Positions 26,205 through 34,673 of a DNA stretch of 64,000 nt are shown here, piece by piece. The DNA is taken from the NCBI RefSeq assembly GCF_000306765.2, contig NC_017941.2, forward strand, positions 2,418,001 to 2,482,000, written 5' to 3'. Source of the DNA: Haloferax mediterranei ATCC 33500 (lineage in GTDB: Archaea; Halobacteriota; Halobacteria; Halobacteriales; Haloferacaceae). Made by a program: the position numbers and the translations under genes. Every line of letters starts with the position of its first letter. Within the stretch, counting starts at the first letter, position 1. Under the pieces are notes generated by a model. That model saw nothing but the letters and a program-made list of their open reading frames with translations, did not search any database and had not been told where the DNA came from.

Positions 26205-26864
26205 CTAGGTCTGAGACGAGTCGGCAGAATCGAAGACGGCCCTCGTAAGCTTCGATTCGACGGCGTTCAGTCGCTGTGAGAGCGCCGACTTCGAGATTTC
26301 GAGGGTCGCCGCAAGCGTTTCGAGGTCTGTCCGCCGTGGCGTCTCGTAATAGCCTTCGCTGACAGCAATCATCGCGGCCTCTCGTTGTTTCTCCGTGAGG
26401 TGCGAGAGGTCGATTGTGGCCGTCGGCGACGCAGTCGCCGCCGTCGACTGCTTGGTCGTCAGACGTCTGAGTGAGACGCGCTCGGCAACAGCATCGAGCC
26501 GTTCGATAAGGTCGTTGATAATCGACCGCTCGGAGAGGAACGTCTCGATAATGATACCGGACGAATCGGCACGCTGGATACGAGGGACACAACCGACTTC
26601 ACTGAACGCGAGGCAGAGACACGATTCGTCGACCGATGTCGTCGAATGGACAACGTGAGAATCGCCGGCTTCACCGTGAATAGTGACTTCCGCGTGGCAC
26701 GTATCCTGGGTAATCTGATTGTGTACGTCCTCGACGGTCGAGTCCGGATGCGACAGCGGACAAGCGCACTCCTCTGCAAGTTCAATCTCCAACAGAACTT
26801 GAAGCGATTGCTCCCGCGAAGGTACTGGCTTTGAACGCGTTGACCCCGTCTCAGAATCCCCCAT
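26205..26864 (-). CDS. dmsR: DmsR-like Bat-type HTH regulator with cysteine-rich N-terminal domain
   Basis: 219 residues. The N-terminal half carries clustered cysteines (ECACPL near 33, DTC near 53, SCLCLAF and VGC near 81-93), suggesting an iron-sulfur or redox-sensing domain. The C-terminal half is the HTH_10 (bacterio-opsin activator) domain: LTEKQREAAMIAVSEGYYETPRRTDLETLAATLEISKSALSQRL at about 150-195. Haloferax DmsR and NarO, as I recall them, have this design and activate DMSO respiration and denitrification genes. It lies upstream of the dms genes on the same strand, so it probably controls both dms promoters. Its own promoter is AT-rich (TTAAATATATTG near 26890). Confidence 0.87.
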   Translation of the reverse strand: MGDSETGSTRSKPVPSREQSLQVLLEIELAEECACPLSHPDSTVEDVHNQITQDTCHAEVTIHGEAGDSHVVHSTTSVDESCLCLAFSEVGCVPRIQRADSSGIIIETFLSERSIINDLIERLDAVAERVSLRRLTTKQSTAATASPTATIDLSHLTEKQREAAMIAVSEGYYETPRRTDLETLAATLEISKSALSQRLNAVESKLTRAVFDSADSSQT

Positions 26865-27048
26865 CGTAACCAGAAGTCGACAGTGTGGTATTAAATATAT
26901 TGTGTTGATTTGAAAAATACAGTAATGATAGAGTGCGATATGAGCTAGGAACAGAATAAATGTCTACTCTATAACCATTGTAGTTTACAAATTATGAATA
27001 TCCAATTGTAAACAATATGTGCGTCTATTGGTTTCGTTTCGTGCGTCC

Positions 27049-27888
27049 TCAGGCGCCGGGTGCTCCGACATACACTTGGCCAATGTATAGAACCCCGAAC
27101 AACGTCGCGTTGTACAGGCCGTGGACCAGCGAGGGGACGACGATATTGTCGGAGTATTCGTACACGGTTCCGAAGGCGAGCGCCGGGACGAGCAACAGCC
27201 CGATTGTCACGAGTCGGGCGCTGGCAGCGCCCGTCAGTGCGACGTAGTGAATCGAGGCGAACAGAAGACTGGTCAACCCGATTGCGAGTACGGGCCCGAA
27301 TCGCTCGCGGAGCCGGCCCTGAACGACACCCCGGAACAAGAGTTCTTCACCGGGGCCGATTAGCAGAATCGAGGCGGGAACCAACAACAGCAGAATGTGT
27401 GGGTGTTCCAGCCCGGTGGTGGCGGCGCTGTTTGCTGCGCCTTCGAGGCCGAGTTGTGAGATTGTGTAGCCAGCAATCCCGATTCCGACGAACGTGAGAA
27501 CGTAGGTTACAACGACGGCAAGCGCCTCGCGGGTCGAGGGCACGCGAGCGGGGATTCGGAACTTCGACTGCCGGACCCACGACCGGTCGCCGACGACTGT
27601 TGCGAGGAACTGGCCGACGTAGTGTCGAGCGCCGGCGTAGGTCAGTGCCGTCGCGAAGCAGCCGACCCCCTGTGTCGTAATCAACCCGATGACGATGAGC
27701 GCCGTCGGGGTGAGTTCGTATCCAGCTACCGAAAGCGCCAAAATCGAAATCACCGAGAGGAATGCACCGAGAGCTAATCCGCCAGCACCGAGAAACGTCC
27801 CGCTGAGCACGGGCAGCAGAAGGCCAAGAATGCGGTCCAAAAGACCGGGGACCGACTCAGCGTCTCCCGATTTTTGATAGGAGGACAT
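27049..27888 (-). CDS. CPBP-family intramembrane metalloprotease
   Basis: About 279 residues with eight or so membrane segments. The Abi/CAAX-protease motifs are in order: EELLFRG near residue 195, a second motif with SIHY near 222, and HGLYNATLF near 262, which supply the Glu and His of the active site. Family members process prenylated or bacteriocin-like peptides or give self-immunity; the substrate here is unknown. The ATG at 27888 follows a GTG start four codons earlier and is preferred. A 17-bp palindrome shared with two other nearby promoters lies 51 bases upstream (centre to ATG). Confidence 0.9.
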   Translation of the reverse strand: MSSYQKSGDAESVPGLLDRILGLLLPVLSGTFLGAGGLALGAFLSVISILALSVAGYELTPTALIVIGLITTQGVGCFATALTYAGARHYVGQFLATVVGDRSWVRQSKFRIPARVPSTREALAVVVTYVLTFVGIGIAGYTISQLGLEGAANSAATTGLEHPHILLLLVPASILLIGPGEELLFRGVVQGRLRERFGPVLAIGLTSLLFASIHYVALTGAASARLVTIGLLLVPALAFGTVYEYSDNIVVPSLVHGLYNATLFGVLYIGQVYVGAPGA

Positions 27889-27930
27889 ACTAGTCAACAC
27901 GGACTTACTTGTGAAATATGGGACTTCCGT

Positions 27931-27947
27931 TTTTCCGGGTCAGAAAA
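27931..27947 (-). promoter_or_regulatory. Palindromic operator-like site (TTTTC...CAGAAAA), site 1
   Basis: TTTTCCGGGTCAGAAAA, centre 51 bases before the CPBP protease ATG. Sister sites lie at 28971-28987 and 29849-29865, each with nearly the same distance to a start codon. Confidence 0.55.
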
Positions 27948-28191
27948 TTGCGCTCAGGGTTCATGTGGACCCACGGTATCTGTGTAATTGCCGGGTACGC
28001 GTCCCCCCGCTGACCCGACCCCCTCCATACGCCTTTGGATACCTCCCCCCGGTATCCAACCCGTTTTCAGCGTCTGGAGCGACAGTAGCAACACGTTCGC
28101 CGGAGATTTCGGAATTCTGTTATCGCATCTGAAGGGACGGGCGCGACGAACCCGCCGGACGCCAAAAAGAAAGCGGGGACCAGAGTGGTGC

Positions 28192-28929
28192 TTAAATCGC
28201 TTCAGTAGTCGCTGCGGCTGACCGCTCGTCCCGGAGTTGGACGAACGCCTCCGCGATGATACCGAGGCTGAGCACCGAGAAGGGGAGGAACACGAGCGCG
28301 GAGAGGATAGTCGAGGCGGCCGGAGAGAGCATGGAACCGATGGAGAACAGCACTCCCAGGACCCCACCGATAACGCCGATAACAACGAACAACAGGAACA
28401 ATCGGAGCCAGTTACCGCGGGTCAGCGACCAACTGTCTCCGAGCGCCGCGACGAAGTTCTCGTCCTCGACGGCGATGTAGACCGTCATGAAGACGAACGC
28501 CAGGTACGCGATGATGCCGGGGATGACGAGTATCGAGCCGATGACAACGAGAGCGCTATAGACGATGCCACCGACGAACAGGTTGACGATTGCAAGCGGG
28601 ATGTTCCGCGTCAACAGGTCGTTCGGAATCGTGCGTTCGTAGCCGCCGACGAGGATTCGGGTTGCGACCAGCGCCATATACTGGAGCACGAGGAATAGAA
28701 CAAACGTTAGCACAGCGAGAACCCCAAGAGGAAGGTCGACACTTAGCACCCCAGGTGAGGCATCAGCAGCCTCGGGAGCGAATTGCGCAACCCCTTGTAC
28801 GAAGAGGCTATTGAACGAGACCTGCCAGATGAGCCCGACAACGGCGTATGCGGCTATGAGCAGGAGTCCGTTTCGCGTCGCGACACGACGGAATCCGCCT
28901 TTGATGGAGGTTGTAACGTTGAGTGACAC
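28192..28929 (-). CDS. Haloarchaeal integral membrane protein, unknown function
   Basis: 245 residues with about six membrane segments (first near 22-45, LLLIAAYAVVGLIWQVSF). The SWSLTRGNWLRLFLLFVVIGVIGG stretch and the EDENFVAALGDSW motif are typical of a haloarchaeal membrane protein family that resembles glycerophosphodiesterase membrane domains. The gene at 29964-30839 shares this design (GSWRLTRGHRLRLGVLIF), so the two are distant paralogues. A palindrome like that before the CPBP gene lies 50 bases before its ATG, so the two are probably co-regulated. No enzymatic residues are seen. Confidence 0.8.
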   Translation of the reverse strand: MSLNVTTSIKGGFRRVATRNGLLLIAAYAVVGLIWQVSFNSLFVQGVAQFAPEAADASPGVLSVDLPLGVLAVLTFVLFLVLQYMALVATRILVGGYERTIPNDLLTRNIPLAIVNLFVGGIVYSALVVIGSILVIPGIIAYLAFVFMTVYIAVEDENFVAALGDSWSLTRGNWLRLFLLFVVIGVIGGVLGVLFSIGSMLSPAASTILSALVFLPFSVLSLGIIAEAFVQLRDERSAAATTEAI

Positions 28930-28970
28930 AGAAGAATAGATACTGCAATGATAGTTAAGCAGTCGCCCTT

Positions 28971-28987
28971 TTTTCTGAGTCAGAAAA
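28971..28987 (-). promoter_or_regulatory. Palindromic operator-like site, site 2 (perfect)
   Basis: TTTTCTGAGTCAGAAAA is a perfect odd-centred palindrome (8-bp arms), centre 50 bases before the ATG at 28929. Confidence 0.6.
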
Positions 28988-29130
28988 CCGATGAGGATAT
29001 TGATACCTGTTCACCGCCTCAGGTGGGTTGTTGGCCGTGTTGCCCCACGCTGGCCAACAGCCCCTGCCCGATTCGTTCTTCTCCCTTCTCTCTCCCGTTC
29101 TCGACTATCGTCCGTGCTCTCGTACTCATC

Positions 29131-29460
29131 TCACCTGATTGAGAGTGAATACAGAATCACTCCAAGCCCACACACCTCGACAATCCGCCCCACGATTGGG
29201 AGGTAGTATGTGTATACAATCGGTTCTGCGCCGAGGAGTTGCCCGACTGACGCCCCAGCAAGCGAGATACCAAACGGGATGACAGTCAGCAGTGCAAATC
29301 CGATTGCGAGATAGAGCATCGGTTGGCTCTGGTTGCGACGATAGCCACGGTACGCCTGAAACACGATGAAAAGCCCCATTGCGATTGCGACGAGCGTGAT
29401 GCCGAGGAGTACGAGATAGGCGGCGTAAACCGATGCGGAGTCAGCGTGGAGAGGAATCAT
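29131..29460 (-). CDS. Small membrane protein paired with an HTH regulator (DUF7521-like)
   Basis: 109 residues from the ATG at 29460 (MIPLHADSASVYAAYLV), which has a GGAGGG ribosome-binding site just upstream and shares bases with the stop of the regulator gene (TAATG). It has three hydrophobic helices: about 10-35, 48-68 and 84-105. Pairs of an ArsR-like winged-helix gene and such a three-helix protein are common in haloarchaea. The membrane protein may pass a membrane signal to the regulator, but this is inference. Confidence 0.75.
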   Translation of the reverse strand: MIPLHADSASVYAAYLVLLGITLVAIAMGLFIVFQAYRGYRRNQSQPMLYLAIGFALLTVIPFGISLAGASVGQLLGAEPIVYTYYLPIVGRIVEVCGLGVILYSLSIR

Positions 29461-29807
29461 TAGAGACCCTCCCACATGTCGGTAAAGCGGTCGGCGACGT
29501 CGGGCGCGGGCTTGGTTTCGATAGAGAGTTTGAGCTCATCGTCTTCGAGTTCGATGGTGAGTCGTTCGAGGCGGGCCTCGTAGACGCTGTAGTGGTGGCC
29601 GTCTTTGACCACCTCCGTTTGTTCCTCGAGGAGGCCACACTCGATGAGGCGGTCGGCACGTCGATAAATCGTCGGCAAGGACGCATCGCATGCGTCACTC
29701 AGGGCTTTAGCTGACATCGGTTCGGCGTTGGTAGCAGTGAGAATCGCGCGTGCGTACTCATCGTCGAGGAGTGCGTACACGTCGGTTGCGCGAATATCCT
29801 CACTCAC
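29460..29807 (-). CDS. ArsR-like winged-helix transcriptional regulator
   Basis: 115 residues. The winged helix covers about 8-70 (VYALLDDEYARAILTATNAEPMSAKALSDACDASLPTIYRRADRLIECGLLEE), then a short beta-rich tail (YEARLERLTIELEDDELKLSIE) and the end DRFTDMWEGL. The same layout is seen in the regulator at 38391-38765. It is co-transcribed with the three-helix membrane protein. A palindrome of the cluster type (29849-29865) sits 50 bases before its ATG, so it may bind this site and the sister sites before the CPBP and membrane-protein genes (autoregulated local regulon; inference). Confidence 0.85.
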   Translation of the reverse strand: MSEDIRATDVYALLDDEYARAILTATNAEPMSAKALSDACDASLPTIYRRADRLIECGLLEEQTEVVKDGHHYSVYEARLERLTIELEDDELKLSIETKPAPDVADRFTDMWEGL

Positions 29808-29846
29808 AGAAACGCATCTACTGGATTCGAGTTGAAATAGGTGGCT

Positions 29847-29867
29847 GGTTTTCTCGCCCAGAAAACC
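29847..29867 (-). promoter_or_regulatory. Palindromic operator-like site, site 3
   Basis: GGTTTTCT-CGCCC-AGAAAACC, 8-bp perfect arms. The 17-bp core 29849-29865 matches the sites at 27931 and 28971. The centre is 50 bases before the regulator ATG and 107 bases before the divergent membrane-protein ATG. Confidence 0.6.
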
Positions 29868-29963
29868 GGACGTGAAACACGGATGAACTGACGCAGTACC
29901 CTCTAGCGTCTGATAGTGCGTATCTCGATACGGTTAACACCACGACTTGTGTGCCTTCCCAGT

Positions 29964-30839
29964 ATGGCTCTTCACGTCCGCCATGCAATCCGCGAGGGAC
30001 TCGCTCGCGGAACTGCGCGCAGCGGTATCATTCTCATGATACTGTTCTTTCTTGGAACGGCTATCCAGACGGTATTCGTCTGGCTTGCCACCTCGACGTA
30101 CCTTCCGCTTGGGACGGTTGCGACACCTCCAGAAGCGATTGGTTCCGACTTACCGCTCGCTGGGACAGAACTACCGAAAGCGCTCGCCTTTCAGGCGTCG
30201 ATCGTTGCGAGTTTCGTCGGTGGACTCCTGACCATTCCGGTTCAAGTCGTCGCACACCGGACTCTCGTAAGCGACTGGCGTGAGAGCATCCCCGAGGAGT
30301 TCGTCCTGTATCGACTCGGTCGAGCGACCCTTCATCTACTCCTTGGGTCGTGGATTACGTTCGTCCTCGGTGCGATTATCTTCCTGCTGTCGGCCGGTAT
30401 CGGCGTTGCGGGCGCGGCGGCCGTCACGACCGTTACGGCATCCGACTGGCTGGTGGCGACGTGGCCCGGACGCGGCCTGTTGGTGGTCGCCTCGCTCGTT
30501 CTCCTCCTGCCGACGGCCGTCTTCGGCATCGGTGTCGCCTTCTTTAGTCAGGAGGTTGCGATTCGCGACAAGGGCGTTCGTGGCGCACTCGTCGGAAGTT
30601 GGCGGCTGACCCGTGGGCACCGACTCCGACTGGGCGTGCTCATTTTCGTCCCGCTTGTGATACACGGCATTCTTGGCATGGTCTTGTCCCTGTTGGCGAC
30701 CGGTGCACTCTCACAGGGCATCGTCGTCGTAGAGACTGCAATCGCGACCGTACTCATACAGGGTATCATGGCGGTTGCGTACCTCGAAATTAGTGGGATT
30801 AATCCAGATACGGAACTCACAACCACGCGAGTCCGCTAA
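29964..30839 (+). CDS. Haloarchaeal integral membrane protein, distant paralogue of 28192-28929
   Basis: 291 residues from ATG 29964 (MALHVRHAIREGLARGTARSG), with about six membrane segments. An upstream in-frame start at 29916 would add 16 odd residues. Shared family marks are the N-terminal amphipathic RHAIREGLARG segment and the RGALVGSWRLTRGHRLRLGVLIFVP block before the last helices. It diverges from the ArsR-like regulator, with the operator-like palindrome between them. Function unknown. Confidence 0.8.
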   Translation: MALHVRHAIREGLARGTARSGIILMILFFLGTAIQTVFVWLATSTYLPLGTVATPPEAIGSDLPLAGTELPKALAFQASIVASFVGGLLTIPVQVVAHRTLVSDWRESIPEEFVLYRLGRATLHLLLGSWITFVLGAIIFLLSAGIGVAGAAAVTTVTASDWLVATWPGRGLLVVASLVLLLPTAVFGIGVAFFSQEVAIRDKGVRGALVGSWRLTRGHRLRLGVLIFVPLVIHGILGMVLSLLATGALSQGIVVVETAIATVLIQGIMAVAYLEISGINPDTELTTTRVR

Positions 30840-31032
30840 CCTCAAAATAGAGACCCGCTCCCTCGGAGCACAGAGACGTCGTCCACACAAAGTTGCTATC
30901 CCTGGAACACAGACTGCAACGCAACTTTTCATCGGTTCAGAAGACAAAGCCCAACTAGTTCTATTGTCCCTCCGAGATACCCGCCTACCCCACCAAGCAC
31001 TTACCGGCGGGCCGTGTAGTTCAAGCACACTG

Positions 31033-32109
31033 ATGAACGGCATCGAGCTTTCGAGTCGATTGCTCGTTGGACTGCTCCTCATCCTCGTCAACGGATTTTT
31101 CGTCGCCATCGAATTCGCGCTGACGCGGGTCCGTCAGTACCCAGAAGCCGAGTTCGACAAGCCGGGGCTCCGGCGGGCGTGGGAGATGACGAACGACCTC
31201 GAAATCTATCTGACGAGCTGTCAGGTCGGAATTACGGCGTCGAGTATCGCCGTCGGTATCGTCGCCGAGCCTGCGCTCGCAGCGTTGTTCGAACCGTACT
31301 TCGAGTCGACCATTCTCGCGTCGGTCGGCGCTGGTGGCATCATCGCCTTCGCCATCATCAACCTCCTGCATCTAACACACGGTGAACAGACGCCGACCTA
31401 CCTCGGCGTCGAACGAACGAAATTCGTCACCCGCTACGGGGCCACGCCGCTGTACTGGTTCGCAAAGCTCATCTCGCCGCTTATCTCACTCGGAGACTCC
31501 GTCGCAAAGTGGACGCTCAAACTGTTCGGCGTCGAGATGACCGGCGCGTGGTTGGAAGCCGAAACAGACGCCATCGAATCGCGCGCGGACCTCAGAAACC
31601 GAATCGGCTCCGTTCTCGACCGCGGTGACCTCTCCGACGAACGCCGCGAAGAAGTCCTCAACGCCCTCTCCGTCGACGAACAATCGGTCGGCGACGTCAT
31701 GGTTCCGACCGAGGAAATCGTCTCGCTTTCGACCGCAGACACCATACAGGAGAACATCGACCGTATCGGCGGGAGCCCCCACACGCGCTTCCCGCTCGTC
31801 GGCGACGACCACGAGGAGTTCCACGGTATCGTCTACGTGCCGACCGTCGTCGACAACATCGACGAACTTCGGGCGGGCAACGTGACGCTACGCGATATCG
31901 CCACGCCGCCGATGACGCTCTCAGCGGAGACATCGATTAGCGAGGCAATCGACCAGTTCCAAGCCGCGAGCCAGGAGTTGGCGCTCGTTCTCGACGGCGG
32001 CGAAGTGACCGGGTTGCTGACCGCGACCGACGCGTTCGAGGCCGTCATGGGCGACCTCGAAGACCCACTGGACGTACGCCACAGCGCACCGGTTGCGAGC
32101 CATACCTGA
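31033..32109 (+). CDS. CNNM/HlyC-type membrane protein with CBS domain pair
   Basis: 358 residues from ATG 31033 (MNGIELSSRLLVGLLLI); longer frames start in non-coding-looking sequence. The DUF21 membrane domain (about 1-165, with NGFFVAIEFALTRVR and SCQVGITASSIAVGIVAEPAL) is followed by two CBS modules (about 205-265 and 270-330; DVMVPTEEIVSLS, IATPPMTLSAETSISEAI). The C-terminal CorC/HlyC transport-associated domain of many family members is absent, because the protein stops soon after the second CBS. Members are linked to Mg2+ or Co2+ efflux or Na+-coupled Mg2+ transport. CBS domains probably bind adenine nucleotides. Stand-alone gene. Confidence 0.88.
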   Translation: MNGIELSSRLLVGLLLILVNGFFVAIEFALTRVRQYPEAEFDKPGLRRAWEMTNDLEIYLTSCQVGITASSIAVGIVAEPALAALFEPYFESTILASVGAGGIIAFAIINLLHLTHGEQTPTYLGVERTKFVTRYGATPLYWFAKLISPLISLGDSVAKWTLKLFGVEMTGAWLEAETDAIESRADLRNRIGSVLDRGDLSDERREEVLNALSVDEQSVGDVMVPTEEIVSLSTADTIQENIDRIGGSPHTRFPLVGDDHEEFHGIVYVPTVVDNIDELRAGNVTLRDIATPPMTLSAETSISEAIDQFQAASQELALVLDGGEVTGLLTATDAFEAVMGDLEDPLDVRHSAPVASHT

Positions 32110-32191
32110 GAGTAACAACACAGCTACCGTCCTTACCATGCGCTGGCGACCATCCTTCCATATTTTGTAGCTACACTGAGAACTGTGAACT

Positions 32192-33073
32192 ATGTTTGAC
32201 CGCCTGCTCTTTCCGACAGACGGCAGTCGTGGGTCCGAGGCAGTCCTCGAACACGTCCTCGATATCGCCGAGATGCACGGGGCTGCGCTCCATCTACTGC
32301 ACGTCGCGCCGCCCGAACCGGAACGACGCCCCCAACCCGACGACGAGGCCACGAGTCGCCGTGCCACCGAGGGTGAGAAATTCGTCGACGATGCGGCCGC
32401 CCGTGCGTCACAGACCGATGTCGAGACGATAACCGAAGTTGTACATGGCGAACCGTATCAGGAGATTATCAACTACGGGGAGACGAACGATATCGACCTC
32501 ATCGTCATGCCGACCCACGGGCGGAGCGGGCTGAGTCGCCTCTTGCTTGGGAGCACGACAGAGCGCGTCGTCCGCCGCTCGGATGTACCCGTGCTCACGG
32601 TACGCCCGGATGAACAATCTGCACTCTCGTATCCGTACGAGCATATTCTCACGCCGACCGACGGAAGTCCGTGTGCGAACGCCGCGGTCACGCTCGGGAG
32701 CGAACTCGCGGTGGCGACCGAGGCGGACATCCACGGGCTTTCAGTCGTGAATGTTGCGTACTTTGGTGCGGATGTTCGGGGACCGGTTCTCGTCGAGGAG
32801 TTCGAAGAACGCGCCGAACGTGCAGTGAGCGAGGCTATCGACATCGCGACGGAGACGGGTGTTGCGAACGTCACCGACGCTGTCGAGCGTGACGTCTCGA
32901 TTCATCAGGGTGTGCTCTCGTACATCGACGACCACGATATCGACCTCGTGGTGATGGGAACACACGGTCACACGGGATTCGACCGCTACATGCTGGGGAG
33001 CGTCGCCGAAAAGCTGCTCCGCACGTCGCCGGTACCCGTCTTGACCGTTCGCGAACCGAAACGAGAAGAGTAG
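32192..33073 (+). CDS. Universal stress protein with two UspA domains
   Basis: 293 residues made of two UspA domains: about 1-143 and 147-290. Each starts with a DRLLFPTDGS / EHILTPTDGS strand-loop and carries a G-x2-G-x9-G(S/T) nucleotide-binding signature, MPTHGRSGLSRLLLGSTTERV in the first and MGTHGHTGFDRYMLGSVAEKL in the second. The full motif suggests ATP-binding type. It is a cytoplasmic stress protein. It ends 10 bases from the convergent exchanger gene. Its target is unknown. Confidence 0.93.
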   Translation: MFDRLLFPTDGSRGSEAVLEHVLDIAEMHGAALHLLHVAPPEPERRPQPDDEATSRRATEGEKFVDDAAARASQTDVETITEVVHGEPYQEIINYGETNDIDLIVMPTHGRSGLSRLLLGSTTERVVRRSDVPVLTVRPDEQSALSYPYEHILTPTDGSPCANAAVTLGSELAVATEADIHGLSVVNVAYFGADVRGPVLVEEFEERAERAVSEAIDIATETGVANVTDAVERDVSIHQGVLSYIDDHDIDLVVMGTHGHTGFDRYMLGSVAEKLLRTSPVPVLTVREPKREE

Positions 33074-33083
33074 CAGCGGGCGG

Positions 33084-34118
33084 TTAGTTTTGAATCAGAT
33101 TTGTCAGCCCGATTGTTTCAGTGACAATCCACGCGACGAACACGAGGTACGAGAGCATGAGCCCGTAGGCCTCGCCTCGTGTGAGCGATAAGTCGGTTCG
33201 GAGCATACCGAACAGGAGAACCGTTGCGAGCGTCAGCACACCCAACATCGGGACAGCGACGGCGAAGTCGACCGGGACGCTGCCGACGATGAGGACGCCC
33301 ACGGGGATGGCAACGAGCAGGTCGAAGGTGTTCGACCCGAGGACGTTTCCGAGGCTCGTCGCGCTGTTTCCGTTCGTCGCGGAGCGGACGCTCACGAGCG
33401 TGTCGGGAAGACTCGTCGCCGCAGCAATGATGGTAATACCAGAGAGGAACGTCGGGACACCGAAGGTCCTGCTGAGCGATTCGACGCTACCGACTAACAG
33501 GTCGACGCCGACGAGGATAATCAGGAGACCGACGAGCAGTCGACCCCACTCGCGGGCGATGCCGTCGTCGACGCCCTCGCCGCCGCCGTCGTAGTCGCTC
33601 ACGTCCTGCCACTGAATGAAGAGGTAGAGTCCGTAGAGAAACAGCGGGATGAGTGCGAGCGGACGGGTGATTTGGCCGGTGAGCGGTGGAGCGTTCGGCT
33701 CGGGGAAGTAGATGACGGCAAGCGAAAACGTGACCACGAGTGTAGCGACGGCGACCATGTAGAATTGCGCCTCCTTGTAGACGACGAGACGGCTGGTTTC
33801 GAGGTCGCCTTCGGAGGCGAGTCCCGACAGCGCCGGAATCACGAGAATGTTGAAGATGGCGGACCCGACAATTGCGCCGACACCCATGTCGAAGACACCG
33901 GCGGCCGCAGCGATAGTGACGCTTGCGAACTCGGGGAAACTCGACCCAAGCGCGACGATAATCGAGCCTTGAACCACTGCTGGCAGGCCGTAGTGGGTCG
34001 CGAGGTGGTCCGCAGACTCTTCGAGCCACCCGCTGCCGAACCAGATGAGGCCGGGCGTAAGGAGAACCACGAGGACGTTCACGAGCGGAGACGAGGGGAC
34101 GAAATCGCCGAGGACCAT
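33084..34118 (-). CDS. Sodium/calcium exchanger family antiporter (CaCA)
   Basis: 344 residues with about ten membrane segments and two inverted alpha-repeats: ALGSSFPEFASV...GAIVGSAIFNILVI (about 55-95) and AAATSLPDTLVSVRSA...SLGNVLGSNTFDLLVAIPVG (about 230-275). The acidic residues in the repeats (E in PEF, D in PDT) bind the cation. It exports Ca2+ in exchange for Na+ (or a related pair) at the plasma membrane. An acidic loop (DYDGGGEGVDDG) lies between the halves. The first repeat is close to the prokaryotic YrbG type. Confidence 0.92.
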   Translation of the reverse strand: MVLGDFVPSSPLVNVLVVLLTPGLIWFGSGWLEESADHLATHYGLPAVVQGSIIVALGSSFPEFASVTIAAAAGVFDMGVGAIVGSAIFNILVIPALSGLASEGDLETSRLVVYKEAQFYMVAVATLVVTFSLAVIYFPEPNAPPLTGQITRPLALIPLFLYGLYLFIQWQDVSDYDGGGEGVDDGIAREWGRLLVGLLIILVGVDLLVGSVESLSRTFGVPTFLSGITIIAAATSLPDTLVSVRSATNGNSATSLGNVLGSNTFDLLVAIPVGVLIVGSVPVDFAVAVPMLGVLTLATVLLFGMLRTDLSLTRGEAYGLMLSYLVFVAWIVTETIGLTNLIQN

Positions 34119-34236
34119 CGAGGTAGCAATTCAAACACGGAGAAAATGAAGCCACCGACACGTCGCGGAAATATCCGATTGCACGCTGTTCGCTGTTCGC
34201 CGCAACGTATTAGTAAGTGACACCCACACAACATTT

Positions 34237-34659
34237 ATGGCAGTGAGAGGTGGGTCCCGGATTCGGCGTCTCCAGCAAGGACTCGCCGTCGGCGTTTTCG
34301 GGGTTCTCATCGCACTGTTCACCATTCCGCCTGTGCGTCTCTCGCAGTTGTCGGCGACGACACTGGGAGGGGTCGTAATCGGTGGTGGGATATGGGTTAC
34401 ACCAGCCCTCCTGAGCGTGGTTTCCCTCACTCAGGTTCGTGCCGCCGAACGCAGTATCGCCTCGGTCGTCATCGTCGGACTGAGTTTCGTGACGCTCGGA
34501 CTCACGCTACTGAACGTTCGGACACTCGTCGTCACCGAGGAATTCCTTCGGTACGGCGGGAAAGGGGCGTTCGTCGGACCATTGATTGCCCTCGTGACTG
34601 GCTGCCTGCTCGGCGGTGTGGTGCTCCTCGGTGAGGCGGTCTCGTCCACTTCGGACTGA
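34237..34659 (+). CDS. Four-helix membrane protein of unknown function
   Basis: 140 residues with four predicted membrane segments (about 15-32, 40-62, 72-92 and 115-133) linked by short loops. It is divergent from the exchanger gene and convergent with thiC, so it is probably transcribed alone. There are no conserved motifs I recognise. The composition (V, L, G, T, few charges) is typical for a haloarchaeal membrane protein, so the gene is likely real. Confidence 0.65.
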   Translation: MAVRGGSRIRRLQQGLAVGVFGVLIALFTIPPVRLSQLSATTLGGVVIGGGIWVTPALLSVVSLTQVRAAERSIASVVIVGLSFVTLGLTLLNVRTLVVTEEFLRYGGKGAFVGPLIALVTGCLLGGVVLLGEAVSSTSD

Positions 34660-34673
34660 GGGTTTTCGGCCCT

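Noticed and set aside
30925..30945. A fourth TTTTC...CAGAA operator before the CNNM gene
   Set aside because: The arms are imperfect and the spacing between arms and to the start codon differs from the three good sites.
30775..31032. 86-residue N-terminal extension of the CNNM/CBS protein
   Set aside because: The extension lacks haloarchaeal composition, overlaps the previous gene's end and precedes a normal membrane-domain start at 31033.
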